Source of the DNA: Defluviibacillus sp043739385
GTDB taxonomy: Bacteria; Pseudomonadota; Gammaproteobacteria; Burkholderiales; Burkholderiaceae_C
Direction of reading: 5' to 3'
Length of the DNA stretch: 64,000 nt
Assembly (NCBI GenBank): GCA_043739385.1
Contig: JAYUED010000180.1
Location: forward strand, 18,618-82,617
Numbering within the stretch: the stretch's first letter is position 1; each line of letters opens with the position of its first letter. A program made the translations under genes and the position numbers. Below are positions 17,708 through 26,500 of this stretch, in pieces. Under the pieces are notes generated by a model that made no database searches, was not told the DNA's origin, and saw only the letters and a list, made by a program, of their open reading frames with translations.

Positions 17708-18017
17708 AAGGCTGGCTTGGCACCACAGCGTCAGGTGTCACGTCTTTAGCTTGAAGCGAGGTGGTCGCTGCGTCTGGTGTGCTGTTTTGCTGCACTAGGC
17801 GGACGGCGACACGGCGGTGCTTCCACCAACGTGGAACCATACCGAGTACGCCAATCGCGACACCCACGGTGAATACGGCGAGCACTACCAGTACCAGCGG
17901 CGCTTGCCAGACAGTGCCAAAGAAAAAGTGCAACGTCACGTCCTGCTGGTTGTTCAGGGCGAATGCGAAAAGCGTAAAAAAAATGGCTGCTTTGAGCAGC
18001 CATGAAAGGTATTTCAT
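17697..18017 (-). CDS. lapA: LPS assembly protein A (LapA domain, DUF1049)
   Basis: A 106-residue protein with two membrane spans (residues ~5-22 and ~42-62) separated by NNQQDVTLHFFFGTVWQAPL, the characteristic LapA stretch. The C-terminal cytoplasmic tail is short and Ala/Thr/Pro-rich. It works with LapB in controlling LPS amount. The ATG at 18017 is preferred over the TTG one codon before. It lies 25 bases after ihfB, the usual order in this group. Confidence 0.88.
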   Translation of the reverse strand: MKYLSWLLKAAIFFTLFAFALNNQQDVTLHFFFGTVWQAPLVLVVLAVFTVGVAIGVLGMVPRWWKHRRVAVRLVQQNSTPDAATTSLQAKDVTPDAVVPSQPYGI

Positions 18018-18042
18018 CAAGGTCCCCAGTGATTCACTGATT

Positions 18043-18393
18043 TTACCTGTCAGGCCGGGGAATTTCCGGTGCTACGTGTTCGACAGCGGGCTGTTGAGCC
18101 AGTAGCGCGGCAGTACGCAGGTCTACCGCTTCACGCAAGGCTTTACCAGGTTTGAAATGGGGGACGCGCTTCTCAGGAATAGCTACACTTTCCCCGTTAC
18201 GCGGGTTGCGGCCCATGCGAGGGGAGCGGTGACTGATGGAAAAACTGCCGAAGCCGCGAATCTCAATGCGGTGGCCGCGCGCTAGGGCGTCGCTCATCGC
18301 GTCCAGAATGGTCTTGACGGCATGCTCGGCGTCCCGGTGGGTGAGCTGGCCAAAGCGGGCAGCCAATTCTTCGACTAAATCAGAGCGGGTCAT
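18043..18393 (-). CDS. ihfB: Integration host factor subunit beta
   Basis: A 116-residue HU/IHF-family DNA-bending protein. The N-terminal helices (MTRSDLVEELAARF) and the DNA-intercalating arm (RSPRMGRNPRNGE) identify IHF-beta. The IHF-alpha partner is not in the window. The last ~20 residues after the conserved core are an extension rich in Ala, Pro and charged residues. It sits between rpsA and lapA, as in most betaproteobacteria. Confidence 0.95.
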   Translation of the reverse strand: MTRSDLVEELAARFGQLTHRDAEHAVKTILDAMSDALARGHRIEIRGFGSFSISHRSPRMGRNPRNGESVAIPEKRVPHFKPGKALREAVDLRTAALLAQQPAVEHVAPEIPRPDR

Positions 18394-18458
18394 GGCGTGG
18401 TACGTGGGCGTGAGACAAAAGCTTCAGTTAACGGGTTCAACATACTGCTTAAACAAAG

Positions 18459-18501
18459 CGACCGGCCCACACACCCCAAGAAGGGGCACGGTGACCGGTC
18501 G
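18459..18501 (-). terminator. Nested hairpin downstream of rpsA, possible terminator
   Basis: Outer arms CGACCGG (18459-18465) and CCGGTCG (18495-18501) enclose a second stem, CCCC/GGGG, around a short loop. On the minus strand the hairpin is followed by CTTTGTTT, a weak U-rich tract. It lies in the 154-base gap between rpsA and ihfB, so it could end rpsA transcription or attenuate readthrough into ihfB. Confidence 0.5.
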
Positions 18502-18547
18502 TAAGCCTAGGAACGAATGTTCTTCAGGCTTTTAAGATTTTAAGGTC

Positions 18548-20230
18548 TTAGTTGTTGCTGTCCAACTTGGCACGCAACAGAGCACCCAGGCTGGTCGTAC
18601 CAGCGTTTTCGCGGGTGGACTGTGCACTGAGGGATTGCATAGCTTCGTTTTGGTCAGCCATGTCTTTTGCCTTGATCGACAACTGGATGTTGCGCGTCTT
18701 GCGATCGATATTGACCACAACAGCGGTGATCTCGTCGCCTTCTTTGAGCACGTTACGGGCATCTTCCACGCGGTCACGGCTGATTTCGCTGACGCGCAAG
18801 TAGCCCATGATGTCTTCGCCGAGGTCGATTTCAGCGCCACGAGCGTCAACAGTCTTGACCTTACCGGATACGATTTGGCCCTTGTCGTTGATGGTCGCGA
18901 AGGTGGTGAACGGATCGCCATCGAGCTGTTTGATGCCCAATGAGATGCGTTCGCGGTCCACGTCCACAGCCAAAACGATAGCCTCAACGTCTTGACCCTT
19001 CTTGTAGTTACGCACGGCGGCTTCGCCGGTTTCGTTCCAAGACAGGTCAGACAGGTGAACCAGACCGTCGATACCAGCAGCCAAGCCGACGAACACGCCG
19101 AAATCGGTGATGGACTTGATCGGGCCCTTGACGCGGTCGCCACGCTTGGTGTTTTGCGCGAACTCTTGCCACGGGTTGGCCTTGCACTGCTTCATGCCCA
19201 GGCTGATGCGGCGCTTGTCTTCGTCGATTTCCAGAACCATAACTTCAACTTCGTCGCCCAGCGTGACCAGCTTGGCAGGAGCAATGTTCTTGTTGGTCCA
19301 GTCCATCTCGGACACGTGAACCAGGCCTTCGATGCCGGGTTCCAGTTCCACAAATGCGCCGTAATCGGCGATGTTGGTGATCTTGCCGAACATGCGGGTT
19401 GACTGGGGGTAGCGGCGATTGACGCCCATCCATGGGTCGTCGCCCATTTGCTTGAGGCCCAAGGAGACACGGTTCTTTTCGGTGTCAAACTTGAGAATCT
19501 TGGCGGTGATTTCTTGACCAGCAGTCACCACTTCTGAAGGGTGACGTACACGGCGCCATGCCATGTCGGTGATGTGCAGCAGGCCGTCGATACCGCCCAA
19601 GTCAACAAATGCACCGTATTCGGTGATGTTCTTGACCACGCCGTGATCCACAGAACCTTCTTTGAGGGTCTGCATCAGCTTGGCGCGCTCTTCGCCCATC
19701 GACGCTTCCACCACAGCACGGCGTGACAACACGACGTTGTTGCGCTTGCGGTCGAGCTTGATGACCTTGAATTCCATCGTCTTGTTCTCGTAGGGAGACA
19801 AGTCTTTGATAGGGCGTGTGTCGATCAGCGAACCAGGCAAGAATGCGCGGATGCCGTTGACGAGAACGGTCAGGCCGCCCTTGACCTTGCCACTGGATTG
19901 GCCGGTCACAAACTCACCGGATTCCAGGGCTTTTTCCAGGCTCATCCACGAAGCGAGACGCTTGGCGGTGTCACGGGAAAGGATGGTGTCGCCGTAGCCG
20001 TTTTCGATGGAACCGATGGCCACGGACACGAAATCACCGACTTGAACTTCGAGTTCGCCACGGTCGTGTTTTTATTCTTCCAAAGGCACGTAGGCTTCGG
20101 ACTTGAGGCCGGCGTTAACCACCACAAAGCCGTGCTCAAGGCGGACAACTTCAGCGGTGATGACTTCACCAGGACGCATCTCAGTGCGGGTCAGCGATTC
20201 TGCAAACAGGTCGGCAAAAGATTCAGACAT
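18548..20230 (-). CDS. rpsA: 30S ribosomal protein S1, interrupted by an in-frame TAA at codon 53
   Basis: From ATG 20230 (preceded by AGGA) to 18548 the frame spans 560 sense codons, almost exactly the length of E. coli S1 (557). Successive S1 OB-fold domains are clear, for example GAFVDLGGIDGLLHITDM and GAFVELEPGIEGLVHVSEM. Codons 1-52 encode the normal start (MSESFADLFAES, then RPGEVITAEVV and SEAYVPLEE). Codon 53 reads TAA (20072-20074), then the frame continues with KHDRGELEVQVGDF, so no frame shift is involved. Relatives have an aromatic residue (Phe or Tyr) here. Translation from downstream starts (GTG 20029) would give S1 lacking most of its ribosome-binding first domain. S1 is essential in well-studied Gram-negative bacteria, so a sequencing error is the leading explanation. 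Confidence 0.92.
20072..20074 (-). other. In-frame TAA stop codon inside rpsA
   Basis: On the minus strand the codons read GAA GAA TAA AAA CAC GAC. The flanking protein sequence matches S1 on both sides. One base change (TAC or TAT to TAA) would be enough if the ancestral residue was Tyr; two would be needed from Phe. The + strand here is a T-run (gtgtttttattc), a context prone to base-calling errors. Confidence 0.85.
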
Positions 20231-20410
20231 TCAGGTTTTCCTAGACCGTTTGGCGTTACACAGGGCTTAAACAGGGATAAGCACTGTGGAGTACAGCAGC
20301 ACAATTGCTACTGTTTGTATAGCTTGAAACGGTTGTTTTGTGCACTCTAGAGCGCGGTTACGATAACAAAAGTTAACAAAATCAACAGGCTAGTATGCTT
20401 TGGCAGCAAG

Positions 20411-20433
20411 GGAAAAGCCTGCTGAGGCTTTTT
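20411..20433 (-). terminator. Hairpin terminator after aroA-cmk
   Basis: AAAAGCC (20413-20419) and GGCTTTT (20426-20432) form a stem with a 6-base loop just beyond the aroA-cmk stop. The T-tract lies within and after the stem on either strand, so it may work in both directions. It separates aroA-cmk from the rpsA promoter region at 20231-20410. Confidence 0.6.
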
Positions 20434-20441
20434 GCAGCTTT

Positions 20442-22529
20442 TCAAACCCGTTCGGTTTGAAACGGCTGCTTGCTTTGCCACCAGTTCAGCACTTGATATA
20501 CCGATTCTTCAATCGAGAGATCAGAGTTGTCCAGCAACAAAGCATCATGCGCTGCCTTGAGGGGCGCGACCACTCGGTTTGTATCCCGAGCGTCGCGCGC
20601 TTCCAAGTCAGCGCAAAGAACATCGATTGTAGTGTCAATTCCTTTTGAAATCAACTGCTTATAACGCCGCTCAGCCCGATGCTCTGCACTGGCGGTAAGG
20701 TAAATTTTGAGCGGTGCATCAGGGAAAATCACCGTTCCCATGTCACGTCCATCGGCCACTAAGCCAGGGAGTTGACGAAAGTTGTGTTGCAACGTGAGCA
20801 AGGCGGCGCGTACTTTGGGAAGCGCGGAGACCTTAGAGGCGTTCATGCCTGCTTCTTCAGTTCGTATGATGTCCGCTACGTCTTCATCGTCCAGCAGCAC
20901 TTGGTCAGTTTTGAAGCGCAGACTCAGATGGGTAGTGAGAAGGGCGATGGCATCTTCGTTGGCGGGCTCTAACGCCAAGCCTGCACGCACTGCGGCTAAA
21001 CCGGTAATGCGGTACAGCGCACCTGAATCCAGGTAGTGGTAGCCCAAATGATGGGCGACCTCGGCCGACAAGGTGCCTTTACCTGAGGCAGTAGGGCCAT
21101 CGATACAGATCACGGGGATATTGTTGCTCGACGTTTGAACTACAGAGAAGAGGGTTTCAAAATAGTCGGGGAATGTTTTTGCGACGCATTTTGGGTCTTC
21201 AATGCGAACAGGAACGCTAGCGGGGTTGAACGCGGCGAGAGAGAAGCACATGGCGACGCGGTGGTCGTCATAGGTGTGGATGCTGGCCGCACGCCAATCG
21301 GCGAGGGCAGGGGGTGTGATTTCGATGAAATCCTGACCTTCAACAACTGTGGCGCCGAGCTTGCGCAATTCATTCGCCATAGCGGCGATGCGGTCGGTTT
21401 CCTTTACCCGCCAGCTGGCAATATTGCGCAGCCGTGTTGTCCCTTTGGCATACAGCGCCATGACAGCAAGCGTCATCGCGGCGTCAGGGATATGGTTGCA
21501 ATCAAGGTCAATGGCGGTTAACGTGCCGGCTTTGAGGGCTGCTGGGCTGCGCGAGACTTCTAGCCAGTTTGGTCCGCTTTTCACTTGCGCTCCCATCAGT
21601 TGGGCTGCTTCTACGAACCGGATATCACCTTGAATTGAATCCGCTCCCACACCCTCAATACGGATGGTTTTAGGGGTATTAATGCCAGATGTGCATGCTG
21701 CGATAGCTCCGAGCGCTATAAAATAGCTAGCGGATGAGGCATCGGCCTCAACGTAAACGGTGCCAGGCGACTGGTAGCGGCTACTTGCGGGAATGGTAAA
21801 TCGCTGCCAGCCGTCACATGCCACTACGATGCCAAAGCGGGCCAGCAACTTGAGGGTAATCTCAATGTAAGGGCGTGAAATCAACTCGCCCACTACCTCA
21901 ATCTCAATAGCCTGGGCTGGCAGGCCATGCGTACCGTTTGTGGCCAAAGGCAAGGCCATCAGTAAAGCTGTGAGGAACTGGCTGGAAACATCGCCGCGTA
22001 CCTTGATTGCATGCTCAAGCTTCAAGCGGGGCTGGCCTGTGGTGCCGCCAAGTCGCAGCGGCGGGTAGCCCTCTTGGCCTAGGTAGTCCACCTCGCATCC
22101 CAGTTGCCGCAGCGCATCGACCAAATCGCCAATCGGGCGTTCGTGCATGCGGGCAACTCCGCTCAGCTCGTAGCAGCCGCCAAGCAGCGCGAGCGCTGCA
22201 GTCAAAGGGCGCATGGCCGTGCCTGCGTTGCCCATGAACAGCTTCAAGGTATCTTGTGGCTGGTTGATGTTTTTGTTGGTAACGCGATCGCCCAAACCGG
22301 TGATGCTGGCGTGGGTGCCGCTCAGTACAACACCGCAGCCCATGTGGCGCAATGCGTCCAGCATGACGCGGGTGTCGTCAGAGTCCAGCAAGTCCATCAC
22401 GTCGGTGGTGCCTGCGCACAGGGCGGAGAGCAGCAGCACACGGTTGGAGATGCTTTTAGAGCCAGGCAACACCACAGTGCCACCCGCAGTTGTCAGGGAA
22501 GGGAGGTCGAGAAAAGGTAGGGAATACAT
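20442..22529 (-). CDS. aroA: Bifunctional EPSP synthase / cytidylate kinase (AroA-Cmk fusion)
   Basis: A single 695-residue frame with two enzymes. Residues 1-~455 are 3-phosphoshikimate 1-carboxyvinyltransferase, with LPGSKSISNRVLLL, GNAGTAMRPLTA, HERPIGDLVDAL and KETDRIAAMANELRKLGA; it makes EPSP in the shikimate pathway. Residues ~470-695 are cytidylate kinase, with the P-loop IDGPTASGKGTL, the DSGALYR motif and VADGRDMGTVIFPDA. The two parts are joined by a short Ser/Asn-rich linker. This fusion is known in Burkholderiales. The ATG at 22529 starts the conserved protein; an ATG 14 codons earlier adds no conserved sequence. Neighbours tyrA and pheA use the downstream product chorismate. Confidence 0.95.
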   Translation of the reverse strand: MYSLPFLDLPSLTTAGGTVVLPGSKSISNRVLLLSALCAGTTDVMDLLDSDDTRVMLDALRHMGCGVVLSGTHASITGLGDRVTNKNINQPQDTLKLFMGNAGTAMRPLTAALALLGGCYELSGVARMHERPIGDLVDALRQLGCEVDYLGQEGYPPLRLGGTTGQPRLKLEHAIKVRGDVSSQFLTALLMALPLATNGTHGLPAQAIEIEVVGELISRPYIEITLKLLARFGIVVACDGWQRFTIPASSRYQSPGTVYVEADASSASYFIALGAIAACTSGINTPKTIRIEGVGADSIQGDIRFVEAAQLMGAQVKSGPNWLEVSRSPAALKAGTLTAIDLDCNHIPDAAMTLAVMALYAKGTTRLRNIASWRVKETDRIAAMANELRKLGATVVEGQDFIEITPPALADWRAASIHTYDDHRVAMCFSLAAFNPASVPVRIEDPKCVAKTFPDYFETLFSVVQTSSNNIPVICIDGPTASGKGTLSAEVAHHLGYHYLDSGALYRITGLAAVRAGLALEPANEDAIALLTTHLSLRFKTDQVLLDDEDVADIIRTEEAGMNASKVSALPKVRAALLTLQHNFRQLPGLVADGRDMGTVIFPDAPLKIYLTASAEHRAERRYKQLISKGIDTTIDVLCADLEARDARDTNRVVAPLKAAHDALLLDNSDLSIEESVYQVLNWWQSKQPFQTERV

Positions 22530-22634
22530 AGCGTCAACAGGGCGCTGTTGTGCAGACACCGCAAAAATCAAAGTCGAGAAAAATCAGAAAGCTAACTCAA
22601 AACTAACGTAAAACGAACAGCAATGCTAGCTAGG

Positions 22635-23513
22635 CTAGCGTCCTGTTTTGTCTGTGCCTATGCGCCACGCGGCACGGGTGGCGCTGGCTTGGGCGATCTG
22701 CTGCGTCAGCCCGGCGCGATCGCCATTTTCGATCATGCGCTCCATTGCCAAAAGATTTTCGCGGAAAAACTGCGATTGCTCCAGCAATTGAGCTTTGTTA
22801 GTTGTAAAAATATCGTGCCACACCTGAGGATCACTGGCGGCGATACGAGAGAAATCGCGAAAACCTGGGCCTGCTAAATCCAGGTATTCATCACCTTGGG
22901 GTTGGCGGATGATGGCGTTGATGGCCGCAAAAGCAATCAGGTGTGGCAGGTGGCTGACGGCGGCAAAAGCTGCATCATGCGCATCGGGTGACATGGTGAC
23001 GACCTTGCCACCCAGTGTTGTCCACAAGGCGGTCGCACGTTTAAGCTGGACTGTGAGGGTTTTCTCGACTGGTGTCAGTACGATTTTCTGGTCGACATAC
23101 AGGTTCACGTCCGCGTGCTCGACCCCGGCTACTTCTTTGCCTGTAATGGGGTGGCAGGGTACGAAACTGCCGATTTGCTCGCGTAATGCACGTCTGGCTG
23201 CATCGACCACCTCGCGTTTAGTCGAGCCGACATCCATGACCAAGGTGGTCGGCGTAATTAAGCCTTTGATCGCTTTGAGCGTGGCCTCGGTCGCAGCCAC
23301 GGGCACGGCCACCAGTACCAGGTCAGAGCCAGATACCGCCATCAGCGCAGAGGACGCTTCTTGGTCAATCACCCCCATTTGACGGGCGCGCTCGGTGGTG
23401 GACGGGGATTTGCTGTAGCCCACCACGCGTTTGACCAATCCCGCCCGTTTGCACGCCAGCGCGAAAGAACCGCCCATCAGCCCGCAGCCGATTAGTCCTA
23501 ATTGTTCAAACAT
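22635..23513 (-). CDS. tyrA: Prephenate dehydrogenase
   Basis: A 292-residue NAD(P)-dependent enzyme of tyrosine synthesis. The Rossmann motif GLIGCGLMGGSFALA is at the very N-terminus; DVGSTKREVV, PCHPITGKEVAGVEHA and AAVSHLPHLIAFA are the conserved TyrA blocks. There is no fused chorismate mutase and no evident ACT domain. It lies between pheA and aroA-cmk on the same strand, so the aromatic branch genes are clustered. Confidence 0.95.
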   Translation of the reverse strand: MFEQLGLIGCGLMGGSFALACKRAGLVKRVVGYSKSPSTTERARQMGVIDQEASSALMAVSGSDLVLVAVPVAATEATLKAIKGLITPTTLVMDVGSTKREVVDAARRALREQIGSFVPCHPITGKEVAGVEHADVNLYVDQKIVLTPVEKTLTVQLKRATALWTTLGGKVVTMSPDAHDAAFAAVSHLPHLIAFAAINAIIRQPQGDEYLDLAGPGFRDFSRIAASDPQVWHDIFTTNKAQLLEQSQFFRENLLAMERMIENGDRAGLTQQIAQASATRAAWRIGTDKTGR

Positions 23514-23543
23514 ATGCCACTCTGTGGGGTAGATTCAAAAAAT

Positions 23544-24626
23544 TCACTCTGCTGCTGGGTAGGTGCCCAGCACCTTGTAAAAAGCGCACAGGCTTTGCAG
23601 GTCTTTCAGCGCGGCGGTTACGTGAGGCTGCGAGGGGTGGCCTTGCAAGTCGATGTAAAAGTAATACTCCCACTGTCCCGATTTGGCTGGGCGGGATTCA
23701 AAACGTGTCATCGATACGCCGTGGGTTTTGAGCGGCACCAAAATGTCATGTACCGCACCAGGCTTGTTGGGCACGGATACGATCAGGCTGACGCAGTCTT
23801 TACCGCTGGCCTCGGGTGCTGCCAGTGTTTGTGGCAAACAAATAATGCTGAAGCGGGTGCGGTTGAAGGCATCGTTTTGCACCGCGTGGGCAGCTACATG
23901 CAGGCCAAATTGCGAACCGGCTTGTATGCTGGCAATCCCTGCCCAGGCCGGATTGGTGGCTGCCAGGCGTGCGCCTTCAGCGTTGCTCGAAACGGCACGT
24001 CGCTCAGCGTGGGGTAAATGGGTGGTTAGCCAAATATGGCACTGCGCCAGCGCTTGCGGATGGGCACAGACAACATCAATGCCCTCTAGCGAGTTCGAGA
24101 GGCGCAACAAATTGTGGCGTACCAGCAAGCTGATTTCACCAATGATGTGCAGCGGCGAGTTGAGGAACAAATCGAGTGAACGGGTCACCACGCCTTCAGT
24201 GTTGTTCTCAACTGGCACCACGCCGAACTGCGCGCTGCCTGCGGTGGTGGCGTGAAATACCTCATCAAAACTGTTGCAGGGGATGCACTCGATGCTGGTG
24301 CCAAAGAACCGAAATGCGGCTTCTTCGCTGAAGGTGCCTGCGGGGCCAAGATAGGCCACGCGCTGGGGCGCTTCCAGCGCACGGCAAGCGGACATGACCT
24401 CACGCCAGACGGTGGCGACGTTTTCGCGTTTGAGCGGTCCGGGGTTGGTGTCTTGCAGGTTTTGAATGACTTGGGCTTCGCGGTCTGGGCGAAATACGGG
24501 TGAGCCGTCGATGCGTTTGATCTCACCGACTTCACCTGCAAGCGCAGCACGGTGGTTCAGCAAGGTCAGTAGCTCTTTGTCTACGGCGTCAATCTGGATG
24601 CGCAGCGCGCCTAAAGTTTGGGTCAT
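23544..24626 (-). CDS. pheA: P-protein: chorismate mutase / prephenate dehydratase with ACT domain
   Basis: A 360-residue bifunctional enzyme of phenylalanine synthesis. Residues ~1-90 are an AroQ-type chorismate mutase (IDAVDKELLTLLNHR), ~95-275 the prephenate dehydratase (YLGPAGTFSEEAA, VVPVENNTEGVV), and ~280-360 the ACT domain with the ESRP motif that binds phenylalanine for feedback inhibition. It is 30 bases from tyrA and 25 bases from serC, all in one direction, so an operon is likely. Confidence 0.96.
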   Translation of the reverse strand: MTQTLGALRIQIDAVDKELLTLLNHRAALAGEVGEIKRIDGSPVFRPDREAQVIQNLQDTNPGPLKRENVATVWREVMSACRALEAPQRVAYLGPAGTFSEEAAFRFFGTSIECIPCNSFDEVFHATTAGSAQFGVVPVENNTEGVVTRSLDLFLNSPLHIIGEISLLVRHNLLRLSNSLEGIDVVCAHPQALAQCHIWLTTHLPHAERRAVSSNAEGARLAATNPAWAGIASIQAGSQFGLHVAAHAVQNDAFNRTRFSIICLPQTLAAPEASGKDCVSLIVSVPNKPGAVHDILVPLKTHGVSMTRFESRPAKSGQWEYYFYIDLQGHPSQPHVTAALKDLQSLCAFYKVLGTYPAAE

Positions 24627-24651
24627 GAAGCGGGTAAAGTGGTTGACGAAA

Positions 24652-25815
24652 CTAAGCCAAGTTGTGCTCGAAATCGCGCAGGTAATCCACTAGCGCTTGC
24701 ACACCTGCCAAGGGCATGGCGTTGTAGATACTGGCCCGCAGTCCGCCTACAGATTTGTGACCTTTGAGTTGCAACAGACCGCGTGCTTTGGCGCCCGCTA
24801 AAAAGGTCTCGTAACGCGGTCCTGTGAGTCCTGCATCGCTGATGAAAAAGGGTACGTTCATACGCGAACGGCAGCCGGGTGCGACGTGGTTCACATACAG
24901 CAGCGATTGGTCGATAAAGTCATACAGCAACTTTGCTTTGGCAATGTTGCGGTGTTCCATGGCTTCAACGCCCGTCAACACCGTGTTGTCTACTGTTTCA
25001 GTTTGTGCCTTCAGCCACTGGAAGGTCAGCCCCGCCATGTAAATGGCGTAGGTGGGAGGCGTGTTGTACATCGAACCGTTGTCTGCGACGGTCTTGTAGT
25101 TGAAAGCGCTTGGGCAGATGGCGAGGGCATGGCCAAGCAAATCCTCGCGCACCACTACCAGCGTCAAGCCTGCAGGGCCGAGGTTCTTTTGCGCGCCGCC
25201 AAAAGCCAAGCCGACTTTAGACCAGTCCACCTTGCGGGAGGCAACGTGAGAAGAAAAATCAATCACCAGTGGTGCATCGCAACCCAGTGCTTTGAGGTCA
25301 GGTAAGGACTGGAACTCCACCCCGTGGATGGTTTCGTTGCTGCACAGGTGAACGTAGCTGGACGCAGTGCTAAGCTGCCAAGTGCTTGCACTGGGTAGGT
25401 TGGTGTGGTTTTCTGCCGCATTGTTGGCGATGATGGCTGTTTTGCAGTATTTGCCCGCCTCTTTGGCCGATTTTTCACTCCAGCTGCCTGTCACCACGAA
25501 ATCAGCATTGGTTCCGCGAGAAATGTTCAGCGGGACGATTGCGTTTTCGCCCAGCCCGCCACCTTGCATAAACAAAATTTTGAAATGGGTAGGAATCACC
25601 AGCAGTTCGCGCAGATCAGCCTCAGCCTGCTCGTAAATCGAGATGAACTCTTTGCCACGATGGCTCATTTCCATCACGCTCATGCCACTGCCGTGCCAGT
25701 CCAGCATTTCGCTGGCGGCTTGCCGCAATACCGCCTCTGGCATGGCCGCAGGGCCCGCAGAGAAGTTGAAGGGGCGAACTGATTTAACAGCAGGCGTCAT
25801 GAGGGTGTCTTGCAT
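24652..25815 (-). CDS. serC: Phosphoserine aminotransferase
   Basis: PLP enzyme of serine and pyridoxine synthesis. Family features are FNFSAGPAAMP, SHRGKEF, GGGLGENAIVPLN and the PLP lysine in FGGAQKNLGPAG. ATG 25815 gives 387 residues; ATG 25800, five codons later, is equally plausible since neither has a good ribosome site. The run gyrA-serC-pheA-tyrA is a standard betaproteobacterial order. Confidence 0.95.
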   Translation of the reverse strand: MQDTLMTPAVKSVRPFNFSAGPAAMPEAVLRQAASEMLDWHGSGMSVMEMSHRGKEFISIYEQAEADLRELLVIPTHFKILFMQGGGLGENAIVPLNISRGTNADFVVTGSWSEKSAKEAGKYCKTAIIANNAAENHTNLPSASTWQLSTASSYVHLCSNETIHGVEFQSLPDLKALGCDAPLVIDFSSHVASRKVDWSKVGLAFGGAQKNLGPAGLTLVVVREDLLGHALAICPSAFNYKTVADNGSMYNTPPTYAIYMAGLTFQWLKAQTETVDNTVLTGVEAMEHRNIAKAKLLYDFIDQSLLYVNHVAPGCRSRMNVPFFISDAGLTGPRYETFLAGAKARGLLQLKGHKSVGGLRASIYNAMPLAGVQALVDYLRDFEHNLA

Positions 25816-25842
25816 GTTGGGGGGGTGGAGTGGGTGGACTAT

Positions 25843-26481
25843 TTATTTCTTTTTAGCGACAGGTTTTTCAGCTACAGCTTTGTCATGGCCTGTTTTTTCA
25901 ACCATGATCTTTGCTGCGATCACGTCGAAGGCTTTGATCTTTTCTTCCACAGTTGTGCGGCTGTTGTCCACCACGTCTTTGATCCAAACATTGCCCAATT
26001 CTGGTGCTGCAGTTTGGTATTTCTTGAAGGCAGGGGATTCAAACAAGACCACCAGCTGCTTCATTTCAGCTTCCGTGAAACGCTCGATGTAGGCTGGCCG
26101 CAGGGTGCTTTCAGCAGACTTGTCCATTTGCGCTTCGATCAGCTTGCGGGTGCTGTCGCCCAGTGTCTTGAGCTCAGTATTCAGCTGGTCACGGGCTTTT
26201 TCCTGATCCGCCTTGGGCATATTTTCGAGCTTTGGTGCCCATTTGGCGATCACAGGCTGCACAGCACTGCCGGTCAATTGAAACGCCATACGGTCCATTT
26301 CAGGGCCGCGTTGCAACGCGACCAGCTTGGCTGCGAGTTCGAGCTGGCTAGCTGTGGGTGTAGCGGTTGTGCTGGCGGCAGAGGTGGTCACCTGAGGTGT
26401 GTTTTGAGCGATAGCACAGACAGGTAGGGTGATTGCCGCTGCAAAAAATAGAGCAAAACGAGAGGTCATTGGTTTTTTCAT
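25843..26481 (-). CDS. Exported DUF2059-family protein
   Basis: About 212 residues. The start at ATG 26481 gives a clean signal peptide (MKKPMTSRFALFFAAAITLP, cleavage after AIA). The mature part is mostly helical, with FTEAEMKQLVVLFESPAFKKY, the core of the DUF2059 domain. The end is Lys/Ala-rich (VAEKPVAKKK). DUF2059 proteins are periplasmic and of unknown function. The gene begins 19 bases after the gyrA stop, in the usual position next to gyrA in this group. Confidence 0.75.
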   Translation of the reverse strand: MKKPMTSRFALFFAAAITLPVCAIAQNTPQVTTSAASTTATPTASQLELAAKLVALQRGPEMDRMAFQLTGSAVQPVIAKWAPKLENMPKADQEKARDQLNTELKTLGDSTRKLIEAQMDKSAESTLRPAYIERFTEAEMKQLVVLFESPAFKKYQTAAPELGNVWIKDVVDNSRTTVEEKIKAFDVIAAKIMVEKTGHDKAVAEKPVAKKK

Positions 26482-26500
26482 AAGGGTGAGTTTTAGCGAA

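Noticed and set aside
20072..20074. Recoding of the rpsA stop as selenocysteine or pyrrolysine
   Set aside because: The codon is TAA, not TGA or TAG, no recoding element is visible and S1 is not such a protein.
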